From: Elysia crispata
Taxonomy: Eukaryota > Mollusca > Gastropoda > Plakobranchidae
Reading direction: 5' to 3'
DNA length: 64,000 nucleotides
NCBI GenBank assembly: GCA_033675545.1
Contig: JAWDGP010004972.1
Coordinates: 465,001 to 529,000 of the forward strand
The notes beneath the pieces were generated by a model. That model did not search any database, was not told where the DNA came from, and saw only the letters and a list, made by a program, of their open reading frames with translations. The position numbers were made by a program, and so were the translations under genes. Of this stretch, positions 35,530-48,300 are shown one piece after another (position 1 is the stretch's first letter; every line of letters begins with the position of its first letter).

Positions 35530-37640
35530 AAGAATTCGATTCCCCGTCAGCCATATTGCAATTATGCTATTTATGGAGATAGAAAAGTTAGAATCCGATT
35601 GCCCGGCGGCAATATTGAATTTATGCTATTTATAGAGATGGAAAAATTAGAATTCAATTACCCGGCGGCCAAATTAAAATTATGCTATTTACAGAGATCG
35701 AAACACAAGAATGCGATTTCCCGGTGGCCATATTGAAATAATGCTAGTTATAGAGATCGAAAAAAAAAAAAGGATTCCCCGGCGGTCATGTCGAAAATAT
35801 GCTATATATAGACGTTGAAAATTAGAATTTCCTGGCGGCTATATTTAAATAAGGCTATTATAGAGATCAGAGCACTAGAATTCGAATCTCCGGCGGCCAT
35901 ATTGAAATTAGGCTAATTAGAGATATCGAAACACTAGAATTCAATTCCCCAGGGGCCATATTGAAACTATGCTATTTATAGAGGTCGAAAATTGAGAATT
36001 CTCCGGCGGCCATATTGAAATTATGCAATTTATAGAGATGGAAGAAATGAAATTAACCGGCGGCCATATAGAAGTAATGCTACTTATAGAGAGGGAAAAA
36101 ATATAATTAATCATCGGCCATATTGAAATTATGCTATTTATATAGATGGAAAAAATAGAATTCACCGACGGCCATATTGGAATTATGCTATTTATAAAGA
36201 TCGCCAAATTAGAATTAACGGCGGCCATTTTGGAATTATGCTATTTATAGAGGCAAAAAATTTAGAATTCTCCGGCGGATATATTGAAATTATGCTATTC
36301 ATAGTGATGGAAGAAATAGAACTAACCGGCGGCCATATTGAAATTATTCTATTTATAGAGATGGAAAATCTAGAATTAAACGGCGGCCATATTGAAATTC
36401 TACTATTTAAAGTGATGGAAAAACTAGAATTAACCGGCGGCCATATTGAAATTATGCTATTTATAGAGATGGGCGTAATAGATATAACCGGCGGCCATAT
36501 TGAAAATATTCTAATTATAGAAATGGAAAAATAGAATTTATCGGTGGCCATATTGATTCATGCTATTTATAGAGATGGAAAAAATAGAACTGATCGGAGG
36601 CCATATTGAACTTATGCTATTTATAGAGATGGAAAAAATAGAACTAATCGGCGGCGATATTGAACTTATGCTATTTATAATGATGGAAGAAATAGAATTC
36701 CCCGGCGGCCAAATTGATTTATGCTACTTATAAAGATGGAAAAAACAGAATTTCCCGGCGCTCATACTGAAACTATGTTATTTATATAGATGGAAAAACT
36801 AGAATTTTCCGGCGGATATTGGACTTATGCTATTTATAGAGATGGAAGAAATAGAATTAACCGGCGGCCATATTGAAAATATTCCTTTTATAGAGATGGA
36901 AAAACTATAACTAATCGGCGACCATATTGAAATTATACTATTTATTGTGATGAAAGAAATAGAACTAATCGGCGGCCGTATTGAACTTATGCTATTTATA
37001 GAGATGGAAAAAATAGAATTAACCGACGGCCATATTGAAATTATGCTATTTATAAAGAACGAAAAAATAGAGTTCCCCGGCGGCGATATTGAAATTATGC
37101 TATATATAGAGATAGAAAATACAGAATTCCCTGGGCTATATTGAAAATGTACTATTTATAGAGATAGAAAAAATAGAAATAACCGGCCGCCATATTGAAA
37201 TTATGCTATTTATAGAGATGGAAAAACTAGAATTAATCGGAATTAATTTGGAATTAGATATTTAGAACTAGAATTGTATTTCCCGGCGGCCATATTATTA
37301 TCCTATTCATAGATATAGAAAAATCTAAATTGGATTCCCCGACGGCCAACTTGAAATTATTCTATTTATAGAGATAGACAAATTAGAATTTGATTCTTTT
37401 GCGGCCATATTTAAATAATGTTATTTTTATAGATGGAAAGTCTAGGTTTAGAGATTTAGAACTAAAACTGGATTACCCGGTGGCCATATTTTTTTTTAAA
37501 TTATGCTATTTATAGAGAAAAATTAAAACTGGATTCCCCGGTGGGAATGCTATTTATAGAAAAGGGGAATCCAATTCAAATATTTCTGTCTCTATAAATA
37601 GCTTAAAAACAATATGGCCACCGGAAAATCGAATTTTTAA
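35530..37640 (-). repeat. 54-bp satellite array A (~38 units)
   Basis: The unit reads GGCGGCCATATTGAAATTAT, GCTATTTATAGAGATGGAAA, AAATAGAATTAACC on plus. Fifty-four bases is 18 codons, so long false frames run on both strands. Orientation is opposite to array B. The array ends at 37,563-37,635 in a single unit turned the other way. Confidence 0.95.
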
Positions 37641-38037
37641 CAGTCTCTCTTTTTGGTCTTGTTGGCTTAGTTATATTTAACAAATGTATCTTGCGTTGTT
37701 CTAGTGAATCCTTTCCTAATTGTGCTTTTCTTTTCGTTTTCTGCTTGTGTGTCAGTAGCGACTCTAGCGTTAGGTGTTTGGAAAGTCTCCCTTCTATCCT
37801 CCTCGTCTGTGTCCTCTACATTAGAATTGTTTTGATTTTGTCGGTCAGGGCTTTCTGTGTTAGAGTTTCCAATTTTTTAGTCTTCTTTTTTGCCTATGGT
37901 CGAGGCGATTACCGTTTTCTTTATGCTGTCCTCTGTTTCTCCTCCATCTCTTTTCTTCCTTTCAACTTTCTTTGGTTAATCTTTCATGACTTCTTGTGAT
38001 TGGTTCACTGCGTCCAAGCGTTGTGTTTGGTTGCAAG
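37641..38037. other. Unassigned segment next to array A
   Basis: No gene called. The minus strand has a hydrophilic, acidic frame (EDTDEEDRRETFQ) broken by two stops, so a decayed coding fragment is possible but not identifiable. Confidence 0.3.
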
Positions 38038-38142
38038 GGTATCCTGATCATCTTTGGCATCTTCCAGGCCTATGAGACCCAAAGGGTGAGACTTAAACAA
38101 GTCAATGATTCCAGGTTTGTTCGCATTAGTATCAACAACCTT
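38038..38142 (+). pseudogene. GABA-B-like class C GPCR exon A (partial gene)
   Basis: Thirty-five codons encode GILIIFGIFQAYETQRVRL then VNDSRFVRISINNL. Class C receptors of the GABA-B group have, after a transmembrane helix, a near-identical layout (LG-F-AYET + V, then a short ND-+-+GMS-YNV stretch); this is family knowledge. Acceptor TTGCAAG| is fair; donor CTT|GTGGCT is weak. It joins the exon at 39,238 in phase 0. No upstream or downstream exons are seen, and repeat arrays flank the pair, so this is a fragment or decayed copy. Confidence 0.72.
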
Positions 38143-39237
38143 GTGGCTAGGAACCAAAACCAATTTCTATCCTCAAAATTTTTATATATATTTAAGATAA
38201 ATTAGAAAGTAAAGGGTTTTCTTTGAATCCACAAGGTTTTTGGCTGTTGAGATTTAATGAGAAAATATAGAGCCAGCAGTCTTAGTCACAGAAAGCAGCA
38301 GTTGTGTAAATATCATAATCTAACTAACCTGATACTTTTTTTAAATGGATTTTAAGTGAGGAATCTTGTTTAAAAACCCTCTGTGGCTCTCATTAATTAT
38401 TTAAAACATTGTCTAAGAAGTGTCATTCAGTTCCAACAACAGAGAAGACAAATACTCAGTCATATTTTTTTTTATAGTTTTCTTTATTTAAAAACAAAAG
38501 TAGGCATCAAATTCATACCAGATTGTCAAGTTATGTGGAATCAATTTCAAATTTTTACAGCACAAACATTTTCGAAGTATTGGCATTGTTATCAAATTTT
38601 CCTTGTTATGCTTTTCACGCATTATGAAGACACGTTGGGCTGTCTTGTAAATGAGATTGGAGAAAAATGGCAAGACTTTTCTTTAAAACATCACAATGTA
38701 TCTTTTTTATGGTGCTGATTGCATTTTGTTTAAGATATGTTTATTTTATAGATTACTTGAACTGGCACAGTATACAAATATTTTTAACTAATAACCTCAG
38801 GTATCAAGATTTCAAATCATTGTTAGAGAAAAATTACATTTGAAGAGGGAAGCTGAAAGAATTGAAAAAAGCCATATTGAAATTAAATAAGCTTTTTCAA
38901 TTAGATATTTCACTATTATAGGCTTCTTAAGAGAGTTATATAATTGAACACTTTAGCTGTTTATTTCTTTTAAACTTCAGATTTTTGTGTAAACAATGAT
39001 TTATGAATATGTTTTAAAAAATCAAAGTAAATTTAGTATATTTTAACATGCACAAGTCACATTTTAGCACTTTAACATTTTTTTATTGATCTGGCATTGA
39101 TAAGTCTGTATTTCAGAGTAGTGTTAATTTTTTCTTCCTTTTTTTTATAAACTCAAGTATTTTGTGAAGACATTTTTAACAGGGTGCTTCTTAACATTAA
39201 ATGGAACGAAAATTTTTGCTTATGTGAAACATTGCAG

Positions 39238-39365
39238 GTCCTGTATGTTATTAGTGCCCCAATCTCACCCATCTTCAGCAAACAGGAAAACACGACATTT
39301 GATTTAGTCTATCTGGCCATTGTGTTGTGCACCTGCCCTCTATGGGCCTCATCATTATTCGAGAG
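39238..39365 (+). pseudogene. GABA-B-like class C GPCR exon B (partial gene)
   Basis: Acceptor ACATTGCAG| is strong; the donor is AGAG|GTATTG. Encodes VLYVISAPISPIFSKQENTT then LAIVLCTCPLWASSLF, a transmembrane helix and the next one, matching the position that follows the YNV segment in GABA-B receptors. The spliced reading from exon A is in phase. The usual VPK at the end of this helix is not kept. Confidence 0.7.
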
Positions 39366-39774
39366 GTATTGTTATGATGTTTTAATTGTTGTATGCCATA
39401 AAAGCAGCATTGATCAGTTGATTTTTACACACTGGAAGCGTCTTACGCAACTGTCCAAGCATTTTTTTTTACTGTTGAGCAGGTTTCCACAACCGTGAGA
39501 GCACATGGACCAAAGCTTTTTGGACAATAACTATGCTCGCAGCTGCTGTGGCAACAGTCTTGTAAGGCCTACTGTGCTGTCTCAGTTTGTTTCGTTTCAT
39601 ACAAAGTATTTCCAAAGTGGGCGTTGAGTTATTATAGTTAAACCTCTAGATCTAGTACCATTACAAGCATGATAAAAGATGAAGAGAAGGGGAAATTTAG
39701 TCCAATGGCGAGATTGACACCTGTATCCAAATCTAGTTCAACAGAAGGAAAAATTGTCTTTTGAACTCATCAAT

Positions 39775-40620
39775 CAATCAGATAGGTGCCGTGCTCTTTA
39801 GCATTGCCGATCATGACTTTCCACACATCTCTATCCCTCATCACTTTCAGTGCTTCTGTCACTCGTCCTACTTTGAAAGTCCATCCAACATCTTTTGATG
39901 CTGTTTTGGTACAATCATTCCAGTTGTCACAAGATTTTGTACTTTCTCTCTTCTCTTGACATGTCCAAAAAAGGTTGCCTGGCGTTTACTTATTCTATTT
40001 ATGCTGAATCTTGTAGTGTCGGCTTCTTGTAACAGTTTTTGTTGATTTCTTTACAGTCCATGGCATTTGTGGAATCTCATTTTGTTGTCTCCAGTTTCTT
40101 TTGTAACTGTTTTGAAATTGTGCAAGCTTTGTATTGATACATCTGAATGGGTTCAATAGAGCACTTCAGGGCTCTTCTTTTTGTGCGAATTGAGATGTGG
40201 TTATTTGTTAGTATAGATTTCATTCTCTGGAAGCTCAGTGTAAGTTACGTCCATCACTTGATATTAAAGTACCTAAGTATTTGAATTGACCCCTTTGCTT
40301 GAGTATATTACCTTTGATAAAGATGTTGATGTGCGGAGACTATAACTTTGACTAATCACCATTAGTTCTATCTTTTTGCTATTCAATTGCAACCCTTTTT
40401 TTCTGCTCTCTTCTTCAAAAATCGTTAATAATTGTCGCAAGTCTTCTTTATTTTCTGGAATTAATACAGTGTCATCAGCGTATCTCAACAGCCAAATTCT
40501 GTTCACTTTTAGTTTGTCAGCAACTTGCCATAAGCCCATAAATCTAGCATCCTTATCTGACAGCTCACAGTGGATGGGTGGACACTGTATCTTCCCAGGA
40601 ATTTTACCCGCGCAGTAGAA
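39775..40620 (-). mobile_element. LINE (non-LTR) fragment 1, RT to 3' end
   Basis: Minus strand. RYADDTVLIPENKEDLRQLL is the catalytic YADD box of a non-LTR reverse transcriptase (40273-40539). The downstream RT connector and the conserved 3' coding end (a GHV-R / KVMI-A-A-EQGT-type ending) follow to ~39,775. Frames are broken. It is the same family as the fragments at 43.44 and 52.5 kb. Confidence 0.85.
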
Positions 40621-40999
40621 AAAGGCATGCAGCTGGAATGCGTGGAATGCAATTCACACTACTTTTTTAACACAAAATTGCAAAACATGCAATACTGATG
40701 TCATTTCCCAATAAAATTTCATTTTCAAATTTTTTTGTGGGGTATATTATTAACTATTTGTGTTATTGTCTGGGTTTTGTACAAGGGAGTTGAGTTCTGG
40801 GGCTGTCAACAGCAAGACGTTTTCTATTATATTTTCATTCTATTTTTATCATTTCTTATGGCTGCACTTCTTGCCAAGCGTGAAACAGTTGAGTGAAGTT
40901 GTTCCCATCCTGCTCCCTAAGAAAGCCTAGTCCAAAACCTGTCCTATGCATAAAATCAGTGCTATTCTTTTTTAAAATGTGCTGCTTGGCAATGATGCG

Positions 41000-41820
41000 A
41001 TTGGGAAAGCACTGTCTGTAAAATTTGATGTATTCAGAAGTTGCAATCTCTGCTTGTAATGTGGTTTCCTCTGGTTGGGCTTTTGAGGTTTAAGAGTGAA
41101 TGCCTTCAAAATGTGAGTTAAGTGTGTCAAACATATCTTTGGTAGGGAGCGCAACTCCTAAAATGTCATCATTTTCTTCAGTGGTGACTTATAAAGTTTT
41201 CACCATGGTATGCTTGTCTTTCTATTTTGTTTTTGTAGTACTGTCTCTGAGCTTTCTTGGATTGGGCCCACAGCTTTATTTTTGTCTCTTCAATTTTTTT
41301 CAACTCCTCTTTGCCTCTTTTCTCCACATTCTTCTTCTTCTCTCAGCATCTAGTATAGAGTTCCTTTTGAAAGTACTATTTGTTTTTTTCTTTTCTTCAG
41401 CTTGGAGCCAGTTGCGTCTGTAATTTGAATGTTTCTGCTTGGCTATTATCTCATCTCTATTTTGGACTTCTTTTTGTATCAGATTGGGATGTTTTAGTGT
41501 GATTCCAAGAAGAATATATAAATATGGAGGGGCTATGTTTGCTATCTTTATTTCTAGAAATGGATGTCTGAGTTTATTGTTAAAACATTTAACTGCATTT
41601 GTTTTCCCACCGCTCTCCAAAAACTGTTGTGCATCTGTGTGTAAAGATTGTAGTGCTCTCTTTTTGGTAGGTTCCTTACTTTCTGTTTGGAATCAAGACA
41701 GAACAGGCACGGAATGTCCCTGTCGCTCCTGAAATGCCATAGGACAAGAAAGCATAGTCTCCAAAGAGGAAGACAACAATCTCTTCTGTCTCCGTGCGAA
41801 GTTTTGTAATGCATGTATTT
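41000..41820 (-). pseudogene. Unidentified decayed coding segment
   Basis: A long minus-strand frame (41620-41300) encodes KCFNNKLRHPFLEIKIANI, then PPYLYILLGITLKHPNLIQK and a Lys/Arg-rich coiled coil (AERRRRMWRKEAKRS). Flanking frames also look coding. The PP-LHI-LGL pattern reminds me of uncharacterised transposon-associated proteins of invertebrates, from memory only. It has stops and frame breaks. Confidence 0.4.
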
Positions 41821-41918
41821 GGTTTTTTAGCTCTTTGAAAATTGTTTGCAGATTTTTTACTGTGTCTTTTACCTCTGCTATAGCTACCAGGTGTGAATTT
41901 GCCTTAGAGTTGTTTTTC

Positions 41919-42095
<177 letters not shown>

Positions 42096-43436
42096 CTCCT
42101 TTTCTTCCCTATCCCTTCTCTGTGTAACTCGTTCCTGTCTATTCATAATTATATGCTCCTCTCAACATCTTCAGTGATAATCTGACGGAGATCTTCAACC
42201 TCTTCTTCATTATGAGAAGATCACCAGCCACAGACTAAACAACTTGAGACAATGTGCTTTTGAGAGGGAATCCTTACCATCTACTGAGTTTTGAAGAAGG
42301 ACGAGATTGGAATCAACGTGACACAGCAGCGTAGTTCAGGAATTTTGCCCTTGATGTGTAAGTTGATCTTCTTTTCTCAAGAATTTTTAAACTAGTTTAA
42401 ATTCATGTGATCATTGCTTTTGACGCCATAGCAGTCAAAGATCAGTTATAAAGGTAAAAATGAACTAGTATAGACATGTTCATTGACTTGTACTTTTCAA
42501 ACACAACATTATACCAGGATTCTGTCAAAGTCTTTAGGGAGAGGAGTTGCTGCTCTAAAGAAAGGAACTTAAATTTAACAAAGATCCAAAATCAGCTGTT
42601 ATATATGTTTGATGTGGTAAAAAAAAATTATTTTGTAAGTTTATTGTCAAATTATTGTTTTATCACAATTATAATGGGAATAAGGCTGGTAGACTTCAGA
42701 AATCAATTCCCGTTCATGACTTGGCAGAGATATAGGCTTAAAGTGCTGAAATCTTCTGTTGGTTCAATTCAAGCAGCCTTGTGACATCATTGCATTATTA
42801 CCTTTTTTTAAGTGTGTTTTTCTTCGTTTTCTCCAGTAGGACAGACAGGTTTTTCAATCTTTCATGTCATCTCTTTTCTTATCCTTTCTGCTTAAAACAA
42901 ACTTTCTCTTTCACAAAAATCATTTTCTTTTTCTCCAAAAATTAGGAGAGGGGAAAAAAATTATCTGTTCTTGCTTTAAGTCTTTGCAGGTCAAGACAAA
43001 TTTTGGGCTACATTTGTAGACCAATCAAAGGTAGTCAGCTTACACCTCATGTACAAGTGAGACTTACATGTTTATCTTCTAATATTCATGTCTTTATTTT
43101 CAAGCAAATTTAATGTCTGCAAAGTGTTGTCTGTGAATACATTCCTTTGTTTTATGGTTTGCTTGTTTTTTCACTATGTATGCTTTGAGTCCTTTGTATT
43201 TTCCAGCTTTGAAACTGTTATAGAACTGGAGTGAGATGTTATATTTGCAATCTGTGCTGTATTTATGGCAGTGGTTGTCTATACATAATTTTATGTAGAG
43301 CAGCGCCCAACATATGCGGTAACCATCTACGTTGAAACAACAAAGACATATAGCTTACAACTACCTTTATTAGATGTACCTTTTTTTTTTTTGTAAAACA
43401 CGGCAATCCTTAGATTATTCATAGAAAATTCTCTAT

Positions 43437-43670
43437 GAATTAGGGGCCCTGCTCTTTACAGTAGGCGATCATGACCTTCTGCGCATCTCTATACCTTGAT
43501 GCTGTTAAGTGCCTCTGTCACTCATTTTACATTTAGCCACTTACCTTTTCTCGCTTCTTTCCCCTGCTGCCGTTTCCTTTAAAATCAATCGAGTTGCCAC
43601 AAGATGTTTTATTTTTTTTTCTCTCATCACATGGCCCAAAAAAGACTGCCTGTATGGTATTTTTGAGCAT
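43437..43670 (-). mobile_element. LINE 3'-end fragment 2
   Basis: Minus strand encodes the LINE terminus (LGHVMREKKIKHLVATRLIL, ETAAGERSEKR). It is truncated abruptly at ~43,670, where the arm repeat with the ribozyme begins. It is the inverted partner of 53,105-53,335. Confidence 0.8.
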
Positions 43671-43742
43671 TTTGGACTTTCGATCCAGAACAAAACGATT
43701 TTAACTGAATGGTGGACACTTGAATAAATCCATACTCTATAG

Positions 43743-43794
43743 CCACACTGATGAGTCGTAATACGACGAAACACATCATAGAATGTGTCTGTGG
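43743..43794 (+). ncRNA. Type I hammerhead ribozyme, complete
   Basis: Stem I CCACA (43743-43747) pairs TGTGG (43790-43794). Core CTGATGA 43748-43754. Stem II GTCGT/ACGAC with AAT loop (43755-43767). GAAA 43768-43771. Stem III (A)CACAT/ATGTG(T) with CATAGA loop to 43788. Cleavage nucleotide C43789 in a GTC triplet. All core bases of the hammerhead consensus are present and all stems are perfectly paired. Type I hammerheads with open stem I occur in metazoan Penelope-like and small satellite/retrozyme-like repeats (established). Activity is predicted, not shown. Confidence 0.93.
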
Positions 43795-44644
43795 ATGAGT
43801 GAAAAAAATTATTGTTCCTTTATGCAAATATTTCCCCTTAAAAACGATTGATAATCTTGACTGGGGGACGGAATTCCTCCATCCTCCTTAATTTATAATA
43901 GGTTTAATCATAGATAAAAAGAAACTTGCTCAGTTTTATTTTTTTGTATTATTAGATTTTCTAAAAATGTTCAATTTTACTTTTTTTCTAAACCTGTAAA
44001 GTTCTATTTAGATAATTACTAAAATCTGATGAGATTAAATTAGCTCCTGAAACAAAGAATTTTGTGCAGTTATTATAAACTATCTTTATGTAAATTGTAT
44101 CTCATTATTTCATATACAATATATTTCAAATTTGATATATATCTATCTAAGGTTTCACCCGCCCCCCATATTAATCTTTCTTTTTTGTGGTTCCTTTTCA
44201 GAAGTAAAATGTGGGACCTTGTTTGAATCCTCAAAGCTTTCTTATCATCCAGTTTTTATTTCTCTTGACAACGCTTTTAAAGAGAACAGTGAAAATATAT
44301 TGACTGGAGTAAATTAATTAATATGTGAACAAAAATCTTATGTGAATTATCAGTTGTGCTTCATTGTAATGCAATGTAAGCTGAAAGTCAAACAAATTAA
44401 AGTTCATTTAACAGGCAATGCCCCTATATTTATTATCTCTTTTAATGAAAATGTCATATTCGTTTATGTTATATACAAAAGTTTCATTGACGTTATTTTT
44501 TTTAAAGACTGTATTATGTGTCTTTTTTAGGTAATTGTGTATTATAAAATTATTTCTTTTTTTATTATTATAATTTGGATTTCTCTGAATAAACTCAGAT
44601 AACACTCTTATCTGTCTTTTTTATTTTTGATATTGTTCCTGTTT

Positions 44645-44899
44645 TTAATACCTCCCACATTCAATACATTGAGAGTTTAAACCCAAAGGTTTTCGTATGT
44701 GTTTAAGGTATTTATCAAGTGATTTCAATTCATTGCAATTTGCACAGAGTTTAAAATCCGTCAGTTTTATACGAAAGAAATATTGAACTCCATATAAAGT
44801 AATAGAAACATACAACTGCCACATAGATGGTGAATCAATATTGAACAATGAAATAGGGGTGAGAAATACTTCTATACTTCTATCTCTATAAACAAGCAT
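44645..44899 (-). pseudogene. Cys4 zinc-ribbon ORF, copy 2 (best preserved)
   Basis: TDFKLCANCNELKSLDKYLK, then a short linker and LGLNSQCIECGRY. C-x2-C ... C-x2-C with a (K/L)SL(D/E)(K/E)Y spacer is the layout of small zinc ribbons common in mobile elements and large DNA viruses. The ORF is probably short; stops follow, then a further open segment (44605-44408). Function unknown. Confidence 0.55.
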
Positions 44900-45345
44900 A
44901 ATAACAAAATATCATTACAATAGAATACATATCGAAGTAAAAAATCAAAACGGTAGAATCGATTTCGATTTTTTCTTTCTCTATACTAATACAATACCAA
45001 TGCTGTAGAATCGAAATGATTTCTATAAATCATCAAAATAATACCATATTATCAAAATATAATCGAATTTGAGACTAATCTTGATTTACCCAAGCAGGAT
45101 ATAGCTGGTAACAATCAGCAGCTGCATATATTATATTTTATAATTACATGTTCTCTTAATATAACAAAAAATGACACGATTTTTTTTTGGGTTGAGTGAA
45201 TGGGCAATAAGGTTTTTAACTGGAGTTGGAGTAAATCTTTACGATTGGACTGATGACTCGAAAAAGATCGAGACGTAGATAGAGATAAAAGATTTGGGAC
45301 GGGCTAAAAGGATAATAGTTATTGTGAAATTCCAATATGAATGCT

Positions 45346-48300
45346 AATTAATTCTATTTTGGTAATCTATATAAATTATAATTAGCATTATTCCAATATG
45401 ACCGCTTGTTAATTCTATTTTGGCCATCCCTTCAATTAGCATAATGCCAATATGGCCGCCGATTAATTCTATTTTGGCCATCTCAATAATTAGCATAATG
45501 CCAATATGGCCGCCGGTTAATTTTATCTTGGTAATCTCTATAACAAGCATAATTTCAATGTGGCCGCCAGTTGATTCTATTTCGACCATCTCTATAATTA
45601 GCATAAATCCAATATAGCCGCCGATTAATTCAATTTTGGCCATCTCTATAATTAGCATAATTCGAATTTCATTCTGGTAATCTATATAAATACAATAAAT
45701 CCAATATGGCCGCCAATTAATTCTATTTTGGCCATCTCTATAATTAGCATAATTCGATTTTCATTCTAGTAATCTATATAAATACAATAAATCCAATATG
45801 GCCGCCTGTTAATTATATTTTGGCCATCTCTATAATTAGCATATTTACCGATATGGCCGCAGGTTAATTCTATTTTGGCCATCTCTATAATTAGCATGAA
45901 TCCAATATGGCCGCCGATTAATTATATTTTGGGCATCTCTATAATTAGCATAATTCCAATTTCATTCTGGTAATCTACATAAATACAATAAATCCAATAT
46001 GGCCGCCAGTTAATTCTATTTTGGCCATCTCTATAATTAGCATAATTCGAATTTCATTCTGGTAATCTATAAAAATACAATAAATCCAATATGGCTGCCA
46101 ATTAATTCTATTTTGGCCATCTCTATAATTAGCATAATGCGATTTTCATTTTGGTAATCTATATAAATACAATAAATCCAATATGGCCGCCGGTTAATTA
46201 TATTTTGGCCATCTCTAAAATTAGCATAATTCGATTTTCATTCTAGTAGTCTATATAAATACAATAAATCCAATATGGCCACCGGTTAATTATATTTTGG
46301 CCATCTCTATAATTAGCATAATTCGAATTTCATTCTGGTAATCTATATAAATACAATAAATCCAATATGGCCGCCGGTTAATTATATTTTGGCCATCTCT
46401 ATAATTAGCATAATTCCAATTTCATTTTGGTAATCTATATAAGTACATTAAATCCAATATGGCCGCCGGTTAATTCTATTTTGGCCATCTCTATAATTAG
46501 CATAATGTCAATATGGCCTCGGGTTAATTTTATTTTGGCCATCTCTATAATTAGCATAAATTCAATATGGCCGCCGGTTAATTTTATCTTGGTAATCTCT
46601 ATAACAAGCATAATTTCAATGTGGCCGCCAGTTGATTCTATTTTGGCCATCTCTATAATTAGCATAAATCCAATATAGCCGCCGATTAATTCTATTTTGG
46701 CCATCTCTATAATTAGCATAATTCGAATTTCATTCTGGTAATCTATATAAATACAATAAATCCAATATGGCCGCCAATTAATTCTATTTTGGCCATCTCT
46801 ATAATTAGCATAATTCGAATTTCATTCTGGTAATCTATAAAAATACAATAAATCCAATATGGCCGCCAATTAATTTTATTTTGGCCATCTCCATAATTAG
46901 CATAATGCCAATTTCATTTTGGTAATCTATATAAATACAATAAATCCAATATGGCCGCCGGTTAATTCTATTTTGGCCATCTCTATAATTAGCATAATGC
47001 CAATATGGCCTCGGGTTAATTTTATTTTGGCCATCTCTATAATTAGCATAAATTCAATATGGCCGCCGGTTAATTTTATCTTGGTAATCTCTATAACAAG
47101 CATAATTTCAATGTGGCCGCAAGTTAATTCTATTTTGGCCATCTCTACAATTAGCATAAATTCAGTATGGCCGCCGGTTAATTATATTTTGGCCATCTCT
47201 ATAATTAGCATAATTCGAATTTCATTCTGGTAATCTATATAAATACAATAAATCCAATATGGCCGCCGGTTAATTCTTTTTTGGCCATCTCTTTAATTAG
47301 CATAATGCCAATATGGCCGCCGATTAATTTTATCTTGGTAATCTCTATAACAAGCATAATTTCAATGTGGCCGCCAGTTGATTCTATTTTGGTCATCTCT
47401 ATAATTAGCATAAATCCAATATAGCCGCCGATTAATTCTATTTTGGCCATCTCTATAATTAGCATAATTCGATTTTCATTCTAGTAATCTATATAAATAC
47501 AATAAATCCAATATGGCCGCCTGTTAATTATATTTTGGCCATCTCTATAATTAGCATAATTCGATTTTCATTCTAGTAATCTATATAAATACAATAAATC
47601 CAATATGGCCGCCGGTTAATTATATTTTGGCCATCTCTATAATTAGCATAATTCGAATTTCATTCTAGTAATCTATATAAAAACAATAAATCCAATATCG
47701 CCGCCAATTAATTCTATTTTGGCCATCTCTTTAATTAGCATAATGCCAATATGGCCGCCGATTAATTTTATTTTAGTAATCTCTATAACAAGCATAATTT
47801 CAATGTGGCCGCCAGTTGATTCTATTTTAGCCATCTCTATAATTATCATAAATCCAATATAGCCGCCGATTAATTCTATTTTGGCCATCTCTATAATTAG
47901 CATAATTCGAATTTCATTATAGTAATCTATATAAACACAATAAATCCAATATGGCCGCCGGTTAATTCTATTTTGGCCATCTCTAAAATTAGCATAATGC
48001 CAATATGGCCTCGGGTTAATTTTATTTTGGCCATCTCTATAATTAGCATAATTACAATATGGCTGCCGGTTAATTTTATCTTGGTAATCTCTATAAAAAG
48101 CATAATTTCAATGTGGCCGCCGGTAAATTCCATTTTGGCCATCTCTATAATTAGCATAAATTCAATATGGCCGCCGGTTAATTTTTATTTTGGCCATCTC
48201 TATAATTAGCTTAATTCGAATATGGCCGCCGATTAATTCTATTTTGACCATCTCAATAATTAGCATCATTTGAATATGGCCGCCAGTTAATTCTATTTAG

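Larger units (their letters stand above)
43675..45345 (+). repeat. Arm repeat copy 2 (intact ribozyme)
   Basis: Contains the intact hammerhead, the zinc-ribbon ORF (minus), decayed 62-bp units and a ~270-bp segment (45,075-45,345) shared only with the window end. The part 44,155-45,075 is the inverted partner of 50,834-51,830. Confidence 0.88.

Noticed and set aside
35530..37640. CRISPR-like regular repeats
   Set aside because: Units are head-to-tail without unique spacers and the context is eukaryotic; this is a satellite.
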